A stretch of DNA of 64,000 nucleotides from Clostridia bacterium (lineage in GTDB: Bacteria > Bacillota_A > Clostridia > Oscillospirales > CAG-272): NCBI GenBank assembly GCA_017467205.1, contig JAFTSQ010000015.1, forward strand, positions 1 to 64,000, read 5' to 3'. A program made the position numbers and the translations under genes. The notes under the pieces were generated by a model. It worked only from the letters and a program-made list of their open reading frames with translations. It ran no database searches and was not told where the DNA came from. Below are positions 24,313 to 32,053 of this stretch, piece after piece; positions within the stretch are counted from its first letter, which is position 1, and each line of letters starts with the position of its first letter.

Positions 24313-24412
24313 TGGGAAAATTCTTGCCGATGCGGGTATAAGTCAATCTGCACATAAAAATAGTGCGCGCGTAGTGGAATGTGCCGATTTTTCTCTTTTT
24401 GCCGTGGTTTGC

Positions 24413-24442
24413 TTGAACTTGACTGCCTTTATATGATAAAAT
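24413..24442 (+). promoter_or_regulatory. Promoter of the A3-A5 unit
   Basis: TTGAAC (24413-24418), an 18-bp spacer and TAAAAT (24437-24442). The segment closely resembles the promoter before A8 (37128-37157). The remaining sequence between 24313 and 24412 shows nothing recognisable. Confidence 0.7.
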
Positions 24443-24479
24443 ATAAGCGTAAAGATATAATTTTTATGAGGTGAAGATT

Positions 24480-26933
24480 ATGAAAAAATTCCTATCGCTC
24501 ATATTGGCACTGACGCTCGTATTCTTCTCTGTATCGCTTACAAGCTGTGGCGATGGCGGGGACAATACCGACAACAATGGCGGAAACGAAAGCGGTGGCG
24601 CTGACAATAACGGCGGCGAAACCGTAGACGACGGAAATGCAGGCGGCGGCACAACGACCGTTCCGTCCCTTCAGCTTATCAAGGACGGAGTTGCGAGCTT
24701 CAATATAGTTTATTCCGAGAGCACAGACCCGGAGGTCGTAGATGCTATCAATTATTGGATAACGAAGCTTGCCGAGTTTGACGTTGAGGCAAAGGCGGTT
24801 CTCGATACCGATACGGCAAGCGCGCAGGACTGCGAAATACTCATTGGCACAGGCCTTTTGGGCAGAGAGGCTTACGCGGTTGATTATCACGACTACGGTG
24901 AAAAGGGCTACGTAATCAAGGTAGTTGACGAAAAGGTTATCGTCTTTGGCGGCTCGACCGACGCAACGCTTGACGTTATGACGCTTTTTATCGAGGAATA
25001 CCTTGGCGTGAATATCGCTACTATCGCGGTTATCGACGTTTCGCTTGCCAAGGATCTTTACGTTGAAAAGGTTCAGGACGATTATCCTATCAAAAACCTC
25101 ACCGTGAAAGGCGAGAGCGTAAAGAATATGTACATCGCTGCTGACGAGGGCAATGAATACGAATTTGCAGCGGCGCAGATTCTTCAGGGCGCACTTTACA
25201 CCTACGCGGGTGCTTGGATTCCGATTTCCCGGACCGGCGAGGGCGAGAAAATAAGCGTCAGCGTCGTTTCGGATGCCGGCGAGGACGGCTTTAGGGTTTC
25301 GGTAAGCGAGGGTGGTTTGAATATCGATTGCGCTTACTACAACGTCTTCTCCAAGGGTATGACCGAATTTGTGGACGACGTTATAGCCGGTGCGACGGGC
25401 ACTCTTGATTTCGGCGATAATTACAGCTACTCCACCTGCGTTTCTGTCGTTAGGTACAGCGACTTCGGCGCAAAGGGAACGGGTGCTGTTGACGATTTCG
25501 ATGCTATAATCAAAACTCACGAGTTTGCAAACGAGTGCGGACAGAAGGTAGAAGCCGACCCTGGCAAGACCTACTATATCCGCGAAAACCTCAGAACCGC
25601 ATATATCAAGACCGACGTCGATTGGAAGGATGCACAGTTCATAATTGACGACCGTGAAATTACCAAGGACGTGCGCGGTCACTGGGTATTCAAGGTGCTT
25701 CCCGAGGAGGATAGCTATTCGGTTGAGATCCCCGCAGGATACAGCCTCAAGAAGACCGACACCAATATCGGTATGACCTTTGCAACGAAGGTTATGATTC
25801 ACATTACCAACAACACCAAGAAGGTTTATATAAGAGAGGGGCTGAACTCCGGTAGCGACAATCAGCAGGAAATGATAGTCGTTGAGGCAAACGGCGACAT
25901 CGATCCGAACACCCCCCTCATCTTCGACTACGAGAAGGTCACCTCGATGAAGGTCTATCCGATAGACGATAAGCCTCTGCTTATCCAGGGCGGAACGTTT
26001 ACCACCTATGCAAACCAGCAGATATCCGCATCGGCGTACTACGCTCGCGGTCTGTTCGTTCAGCGCTCGAACACGAGAGTCTACAACGTAACTCACCTTA
26101 TCGATAAAGAACCCGAAACCGAGAACGGCTCTTGCCCCTACACCGGCTTCTTCTACGTTGAGTATGCCAACAACGTAATCTTTGACAGCTGCGTAATGTC
26201 GAGCCATAAGAAATATAAGACCCTTCAGCCCGACGGCGACTACGTTGACCAGGGTACTTACGATACTCAGGCGGTAAGATGCAACAATATTACCTGGTAT
26301 AACTGCACGCAGGCAAACCCGATAGATATGTTTGCGCAGGGCTATTGGAGCGTTATGGCGTCCAACTTCTCAAAGAACCTCACATACGATAAATGCGTCC
26401 TCTCCCGCTTTGACGCTCACCGTGGCGTTCATAACATAACCATCAAGGACTCGGAGATAGGCGAGGTTATCAATATCATCGGCTCGGGAACTGCTCTTAT
26501 CGAAAACACCACTCTTTCGAGCGGAGATAAGAACTACTTCGTTCGTATCCGTGAGGACTACGGTGCTACCTGGGAGGGTGATATCATCATCAACAACTGC
26601 AAGATGATAGTTAAGGATTCAACCACCACGGCTTACGTTATAAGAGCCGATTGGAAGGAATGGGACTTCGGCTATAAGTGCTACGTACCGAACCTTTACG
26701 TTGACGGCTTCTCGGTTGAGCATAAGAACGGTAAGTCGTTCGTTTACACGCTTAACATTTTCAAGTCCTTCGGCGCTTCCTCCGTCGATCTTCGCGAGAA
26801 TGCGACCAATCCGCTTGTTATGGCAGAAACGATATCGATTAAGAACGTTAATCACTACTACGATATCATCGAGGGAACGACCTGTGACAAGTTGCTTGAT
26901 AAAACCACGATAATAGAAAGCAAGGATGAATAA
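24480..26933 (+). CDS. Array copy A3: beta-helix lipoprotein
   Basis: A lipoprotein of 817 residues. Signal peptide with lipobox LTSC, Cys23; Gly/Asn/Asp spacer to about 60; first alpha/beta domain about 72-200 (CEILIGTGLLG, KGYVIKVVDEKVIVFGGS); second about 203-312 (AAAQILQGALY, DAGEDGFRVSV); beta-helix from about 322 (YSDFGAKGTG). The conserved residues are R643, D645 and H647 in SRFDAHRGVHN, and R689, R691 and D693 in VRIREDYG. The start is ATG 24480 with GAGGTGA 6 bp upstream; a GTG at 24471 lies within that site. It has its own promoter and is followed by A4 after only 7 bp, so A3, A4 and A5 form an operon. Confidence 0.82.
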   Translation: MKKFLSLILALTLVFFSVSLTSCGDGGDNTDNNGGNESGGADNNGGETVDDGNAGGGTTTVPSLQLIKDGVASFNIVYSESTDPEVVDAINYWITKLAEFDVEAKAVLDTDTASAQDCEILIGTGLLGREAYAVDYHDYGEKGYVIKVVDEKVIVFGGSTDATLDVMTLFIEEYLGVNIATIAVIDVSLAKDLYVEKVQDDYPIKNLTVKGESVKNMYIAADEGNEYEFAAAQILQGALYTYAGAWIPISRTGEGEKISVSVVSDAGEDGFRVSVSEGGLNIDCAYYNVFSKGMTEFVDDVIAGATGTLDFGDNYSYSTCVSVVRYSDFGAKGTGAVDDFDAIIKTHEFANECGQKVEADPGKTYYIRENLRTAYIKTDVDWKDAQFIIDDREITKDVRGHWVFKVLPEEDSYSVEIPAGYSLKKTDTNIGMTFATKVMIHITNNTKKVYIREGLNSGSDNQQEMIVVEANGDIDPNTPLIFDYEKVTSMKVYPIDDKPLLIQGGTFTTYANQQISASAYYARGLFVQRSNTRVYNVTHLIDKEPETENGSCPYTGFFYVEYANNVIFDSCVMSSHKKYKTLQPDGDYVDQGTYDTQAVRCNNITWYNCTQANPIDMFAQGYWSVMASNFSKNLTYDKCVLSRFDAHRGVHNITIKDSEIGEVINIIGSGTALIENTTLSSGDKNYFVRIREDYGATWEGDIIINNCKMIVKDSTTTAYVIRADWKEWDFGYKCYVPNLYVDGFSVEHKNGKSFVYTLNIFKSFGASSVDLRENATNPLVMAETISIKNVNHYYDIIEGTTCDKLLDKTTIIESKDE

Positions 26934-26940
26934 AATACTA

Positions 26941-29349
26941 ATGAAAAAATTTATATCGTTAATTTTGGCGCTGACGCTATTGTTGAGTGCTCTCGTTCTT
27001 ACCTCCTGCGGCGGCAACGAAACCGACGGCGGCGAAATTGACAACGGCGGAAACGAAGGTGACGGCGGTAATGGCGGAGAGGGTAGCGGCGGCACGTCAG
27101 AGCCTATGCTCGAGCTCATAAAGGATAAGGTTGCAAGCTTCACCATAGTATCAAACCAAAAGGACGCCGAAATAAATGCGGCTGTCAACAATTGGATCGA
27201 AATGCTTGCCCTTTACGGAGTTGAGGCAAAGCACGTTGCCGATTATAGCGTCAACAAAATGCAGGACTGCGAGATACTTATCGGAACGGGGCTCGTTCAG
27301 CGTGACGAATATGCAGTCGATATTCACGACTTCGGCGATAAGGGTTACGTAATTAAGGTAGTTAACGACAAGGTCGTCATATGCGGTGGAAACACCGAGT
27401 CGACCGTTGAGGCAATGACGCATTTCCTTGAAAACTATATCGGAATAAACGTTGCAACCGTTGACGTCGTCGACGTTAGCGTATCCAAAACACTCTCGTT
27501 TATGAAGGTTCAGGACGATTATCCCATCAAGAGCATCACTGTAAACGGCGAGGGTGTAAAGGATCTTTACATATCTGCAAGCCGCACCACCCCTTCGGAA
27601 TACGCGGCGGCGCAGAATCTTCAGGCTGCCCTTTACAGCAGCTCGGGCGTATGGCTTGACATTCTTTACTACGAGAACGATACAAGTGACAGAGTTAAGG
27701 TAGAGCTCGTCGACGATGCGGGCGAGGACGGCTTCCGAGTCTATGTTGATACCGACGGAAATCTCACCTTCCACTGCGCTTACAAAAACGCCTTTTCAAA
27801 GGGTGTGGCGGCGTTTGAGGAGTCGGTTCTCAAAAAAGCAAGCGGAACGCTTGATTTCACCGACTCCTACAACTACACAAGCTGCGTTTCGGTCGTCAAG
27901 TACAGCGAGTTTGGCGCGAAGGGCAACGGCGCGGTCGATGACCTTGCCGCTATCGTCGCGACTCACGAATACGCGAACGAGGGCGGTCAGCGCGTAGAAG
28001 CCGACCCCGGCAAGACCTATTACATCGCCGGAACTGACATTTCGGCTATCATTAAAACCGACGTTGACTGGAAGGACGCCGAATTCATAATAGATGACCG
28101 CGGCGTTTTCGATGCGGATAGAAACCATTGGATATTCAAGGTTTTGTCTGATGCCGAACCGTACACGGTTAAGCTTCCCGAAAATTACAGTCTTAAAACG
28201 ACTGATACGAATATTGGACTTACCTTTGACGAGAGCGTTTTGCTCTTTATTGAGAATGAAACCGAGAAAACCTGGCTCCGATACCCCAACGGCGCAGGTT
28301 ACAATAAGCAGGAGGTCGTTATAGTAGACAAGGACGGTAACCTCGACCCGCTGACACCTCTCGTCTTCGACTACGGCAGAGTAACTACTATGAAGGCTTA
28401 CGCAATAGACGATAAGCCGATAACCATAAAGGGCGGCACGTTTACCACCTGGGCAAACCTTGAGGAAAGTATGTCGCGTTATTATGCACGCGGCTTGTAC
28501 GTTCAGCGTGCCAACACCACGGTTTACGGAGTAACGCACCTTGTCGATAAAGAGCCCGAAACCGTTAACGGTTCGCGCCCGTACTACGGATTCTTCTTTA
28601 CCGAGTACTCTCACAATATTACGTTTGATTCCTGCGTTATGACCAGCCATAAGTATTATACCTCAGGCACGTACGATACATGGGCAACCCGCGCTACCGC
28701 AGTAACCTGGAAAAATTGCACTCAATCTGACAGGATTGACCGATTTGCCGAGGGCTATTGGGGCGTTATGGCTTCCAAATTCACGAAGAATCTTACATTT
28801 GAAAATTGCGTCCTTTCCCGATTTGATGCGCACGAGGGAGTTTGCAACGTCACCATCAAGGATTCCGAGATAGGTGAAATAATCAACCTCGTCGGTTGGG
28901 GCACGGCCGTTATTGAAAACACAAAGGTCACCAGTGGAAACAAGAATTATTTCGTTCGTCTTCGCGAGGACTACGGCTCGACCTGGGAGGGCGATATATA
29001 CATCACGAATTGCGAAATACACGTTGCTAATACAAGCAAAAAGGCGTATGTTGTAAGAGCCGATTGGTACGAGCACTACTTCGGCTACGATTGCTATTTA
29101 CCCAATCTTTACGTTGACGGATTTAAGGTCAAATATCTGAACGGAAACGATTTTACAGGCACGCTTAATATAATCAAAACTTTGAACGGCTCATATCCCG
29201 ACCTTCGTAACAACAAAACCAACCCCTTGGTAATGCCCGAGGTTATTTCTGTAAAGAACGTGGAGCATACTTACGACGTGCTTGAGGGCACGGTGAACGA
29301 CGTTATGCTCGATAACACAACGGTAATAGAAGGCAAGGATGAGGAATAA
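26941..29349 (+). CDS. Array copy A4: beta-helix lipoprotein
   Basis: A lipoprotein of 802 residues with lipobox LTSC (Cys23) and a short acidic Gly-rich spacer. The first alpha/beta domain (SEPMLELIKDKVASFTIV onward) is nearly identical to those of A5 and A6, also at DNA level, while the beta-helix belongs with A3 (YYARGLYVQRANT). The motif region reads SRFDAHEGVCN, so the second His of the usual HxGVHN is Cys here; FVRLREDYGSTW is intact. Start ATG 26941 is preferred by alignment with the other signal peptides; ATG 26926, overlapping the A3 stop, is possible. No good Shine-Dalgarno is seen for either, suggesting translational coupling to A3. Confidence 0.8.
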   Translation: MKKFISLILALTLLLSALVLTSCGGNETDGGEIDNGGNEGDGGNGGEGSGGTSEPMLELIKDKVASFTIVSNQKDAEINAAVNNWIEMLALYGVEAKHVADYSVNKMQDCEILIGTGLVQRDEYAVDIHDFGDKGYVIKVVNDKVVICGGNTESTVEAMTHFLENYIGINVATVDVVDVSVSKTLSFMKVQDDYPIKSITVNGEGVKDLYISASRTTPSEYAAAQNLQAALYSSSGVWLDILYYENDTSDRVKVELVDDAGEDGFRVYVDTDGNLTFHCAYKNAFSKGVAAFEESVLKKASGTLDFTDSYNYTSCVSVVKYSEFGAKGNGAVDDLAAIVATHEYANEGGQRVEADPGKTYYIAGTDISAIIKTDVDWKDAEFIIDDRGVFDADRNHWIFKVLSDAEPYTVKLPENYSLKTTDTNIGLTFDESVLLFIENETEKTWLRYPNGAGYNKQEVVIVDKDGNLDPLTPLVFDYGRVTTMKAYAIDDKPITIKGGTFTTWANLEESMSRYYARGLYVQRANTTVYGVTHLVDKEPETVNGSRPYYGFFFTEYSHNITFDSCVMTSHKYYTSGTYDTWATRATAVTWKNCTQSDRIDRFAEGYWGVMASKFTKNLTFENCVLSRFDAHEGVCNVTIKDSEIGEIINLVGWGTAVIENTKVTSGNKNYFVRLREDYGSTWEGDIYITNCEIHVANTSKKAYVVRADWYEHYFGYDCYLPNLYVDGFKVKYLNGNDFTGTLNIIKTLNGSYPDLRNNKTNPLVMPEVISVKNVEHTYDVLEGTVNDVMLDNTTVIEGKDEE

Positions 29350-29366
29350 TTCAGTAAGGAGAACCT

Positions 29367-31814
29367 ATGAAAAAAATAATATCGCTTCTTTTGGCGCTGA
29401 CGCTTTTATTGAGCGCTCTCGTTCTCACCTCCTGCGGCGGCAATGAAACCGACGGCGGAAACGAAAACGGCGGAGGTGAGCTCGGCGGTGAGCTCGGCGG
29501 TGAAACCGACGTTGGAGGAAACGGCGGTTCTGCCGAACCTATGCTTGAGCTCATAAAGGATAAGGTAGCAAGCTTCACCATAGTATCAAATCAAAAGGAC
29601 GCCGAGATAAATGCGGCTGTCAACAATTGGATAGAAATGCTCTCCTTTTACGGAGTTGAGGCAAAGCACGTTGCCGATTACAGCGTCAACAAAATGCAGG
29701 ACTGCGAGATACTTATCGGAACGGGGCTCGTTCAGCGTGACGAATATGCAGTCGACATTCACGACTTCGGCGATAAGGGTTACGTAATTAAGGTAGTTAA
29801 CGACAAAGTCGTTATCTGCGGTGGAAACACCGAGTCGACCGTTGAGGCTATGACGGTATTCCTCGAAAACTATATCGGAATAAACATTGCAACCGTTGAC
29901 GTCGTCGACGTCAGCGTATCCAAGACGCTTCTTGTCGAAAAGGTGCAGGATGACTATCCCATCAAGAACCTCACCGTTAACGGCGTGAGCATAAAGGATG
30001 CTTACATCCGTGCAAGCCGTACCGATACGTACGCATATGCGGCGGCGCAGGACCTTCAGGCTGCTCTTTACAGCAATTCGGGCGCTTGGCTTGATATTAT
30101 GTATCCTGAGGACGACACCGCAGCTAAAGTAAAGGTTGAACTCGTTGAGGATGCAGGCGAGGACGGCTTCCGAGTCTTCGTTGATACCGACGGAAATCTC
30201 ACATTCCACTGCGCTTATAAGAATTCATTCTCGAAGGGAATGGAAAGGTTTGCGAACACCGTTCTTGCAAAGTCGGGTGAAACCCTTAACTTTACGAGCG
30301 GCGAAGACTTCTATACCACCAACGTATCCGTAGTTAAGTACAGCGAATTCGGTGCAAAGGGCACGGGCGGCGTTGACGACTTCGACGCTATCATAGCGAC
30401 TCACGAGTTTGCAAACGTGGGCGGCCAGCGCGTAGAGGCGGACAAGGGTGCTACCTATTATATAGGCGCACACAAAAAAACTGCCGTAATTATGACTGAC
30501 GTTGACTGGCGTGATGCAAAGTTCATAATTGACGACCGGGACGTTTTGAGAGCCGACGCCGGATGGTGGGTATTCAGCGTTCGCCCGGACATAGCTTCCT
30601 ACAAGGTTCAAATTCCCGAAAACTACAGCTTAAAGCAAACCGACACGAACGTAGGACTTACCTTCGACACGAGCGTTCTTCTTTTGGTTCGCAACACCAA
30701 TAAGTACGTTTACATAAGAACGGGCGAGGGCCTTGCAAACAACGGTCACTATCAGCGCGAGATAATTCTCGTGGATAAGGACGGAAATATAGACCCGAGC
30801 ACTCCCCTTATCTTTGATTACGACCAAGTAACCCACCTGGACGCGTATTCCGTAGACGAAAAGCCTCTGACCGTTCAAGGCGGATTCTTCACCACTTATG
30901 CAAACGTCGGCGGTAACGCATCTCAGTGGTGCAACTACACTCGCGGAATTCAGACCATACGCTCTAACACAACTATTTACAACGTAGTTCACTATATTGA
31001 AAAGGAACCAGAAATCACCGACGATGCATCTAAGGATGCATCCTGCCCGTACGGCGGCTTCTTCTATGCGGGATATGCGAATAACGTCACCTTCGATTCC
31101 TGCGTAATGACCTGCCACAGACATTACAGGCACGGCACTTACGATACGCTTGCAGAGGTTGCCAACGACGTAACCTGGAAAAACTGCTCGCAGACCGACC
31201 CGATAAACCGCTTTGCCGAGGGCTATTGGAGCGTTATGGCGTCCAACTTCGTAAAAAATCTTGCTTACGACAATTGCGTCATCTCCCGCTTTGACGCGCA
31301 TATGGGCGTTCATAACGTAACGATTAAGGATTCGGAGATAGGTGAAATTATCAACCTCGTCGGCTCGGGCACCTGCCATATTGAGAACACTCATCTTTCA
31401 AGCGGAGATAAGAACTACTTTGTCCGTCTTCGTGAGGACTACGGCGCAACCTGGGAGGGCGACCTCATTATCAAGAATTGCAAGATGAGCGTTAAGGACA
31501 ACGCAACGGCTGCTTATCTTGTAAGAGCGAATTGGAACTCTCACTATTACGGCTACCCCTGCTATATTCCCAACATCTACGTGGACGGCTTTGAGATTTA
31601 TTATCTGAATGGCAACAAGTTCAGTGGCAACTTCTACATATTCAAAAAGATGACCGATTCCTCGCTCGACTTCAGATACGATGAGATAAATCCGATAAAC
31701 GTTCCCGAAACCATAACTCTTAAGAATATTTCTCACGCATATACTCTTACGGAATACTCCTACAACGAAAAAATATTTGCCGACACCACGATAATTACCG
31801 GCAAGGAAGATTAG
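29367..31814 (+). CDS. Array copy A5: beta-helix lipoprotein
   Basis: A lipoprotein of 815 residues; lipobox LTSC, Cys23; spacer with GGELGGELGGE repeats. The first alpha/beta domain is nearly identical to A4 and A6. The beta-helix is the SHR/LANNG subtype (GEGLANNGHYQREI, NVGGNASQWCNYTRG), like A2, A6 and A7. Motifs SRFDAHMGVHN and FVRLREDYGATW are present. It starts 17 bp after A4 with a clear TAAGGAG site and is the last gene of the A3-A5 operon. Two inverted repeats follow before A6. Confidence 0.82.
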   Translation: MKKIISLLLALTLLLSALVLTSCGGNETDGGNENGGGELGGELGGETDVGGNGGSAEPMLELIKDKVASFTIVSNQKDAEINAAVNNWIEMLSFYGVEAKHVADYSVNKMQDCEILIGTGLVQRDEYAVDIHDFGDKGYVIKVVNDKVVICGGNTESTVEAMTVFLENYIGINIATVDVVDVSVSKTLLVEKVQDDYPIKNLTVNGVSIKDAYIRASRTDTYAYAAAQDLQAALYSNSGAWLDIMYPEDDTAAKVKVELVEDAGEDGFRVFVDTDGNLTFHCAYKNSFSKGMERFANTVLAKSGETLNFTSGEDFYTTNVSVVKYSEFGAKGTGGVDDFDAIIATHEFANVGGQRVEADKGATYYIGAHKKTAVIMTDVDWRDAKFIIDDRDVLRADAGWWVFSVRPDIASYKVQIPENYSLKQTDTNVGLTFDTSVLLLVRNTNKYVYIRTGEGLANNGHYQREIILVDKDGNIDPSTPLIFDYDQVTHLDAYSVDEKPLTVQGGFFTTYANVGGNASQWCNYTRGIQTIRSNTTIYNVVHYIEKEPEITDDASKDASCPYGGFFYAGYANNVTFDSCVMTCHRHYRHGTYDTLAEVANDVTWKNCSQTDPINRFAEGYWSVMASNFVKNLAYDNCVISRFDAHMGVHNVTIKDSEIGEIINLVGSGTCHIENTHLSSGDKNYFVRLREDYGATWEGDLIIKNCKMSVKDNATAAYLVRANWNSHYYGYPCYIPNIYVDGFEIYYLNGNKFSGNFYIFKKMTDSSLDFRYDEINPINVPETITLKNISHAYTLTEYSYNEKIFADTTIITGKED

Positions 31815-31861
31815 CGCGAAGTAACACTTATCAAACCCGAACTTTAATTATTCGCGCCCAC

Positions 31862-31917
31862 GAATTTTCGCGATTTGGAGCCTTGTTCCAAATCGTCGCG
31901 AGCGATGCCGAAAATTC
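31862..31917. repeat. Two-level inverted repeat between A5 and A6
   Basis: Outer arms GAATTTTCG (31862-31870) and CGAAAATTC (31909-31917) and an inner stem CGATTTGGA / TCCAAATCG. It has no T-run, so an operator, RNA structure or small mobile palindrome is more likely than a terminator. Confidence 0.5.
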
Positions 31918-31984
31918 AATTACGCTTTGTGTGGTCGCCCGAGGCGACGGAATAGAGCTTATCGTGAAAATACCAAAAATCAAT

Positions 31985-32021
31985 ACACGGGGTGGTAGAA
32001 ACATTCTGCTGCCGCCCCGTG
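31985..32021 (+). terminator. Array hairpin before A6
   Basis: Member of the ACACGGGGTGG family: CACGGGG (31986-31992) pairs with CCCCGTG (32015-32021) with further pairing inside. It is followed by AAAAGTAAATATTTTA, so termination would be weak. Confidence 0.55.
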
Positions 32022-32053
32022 AAAAGTAAATATTTTATGAAAGAGAAGCAAAG

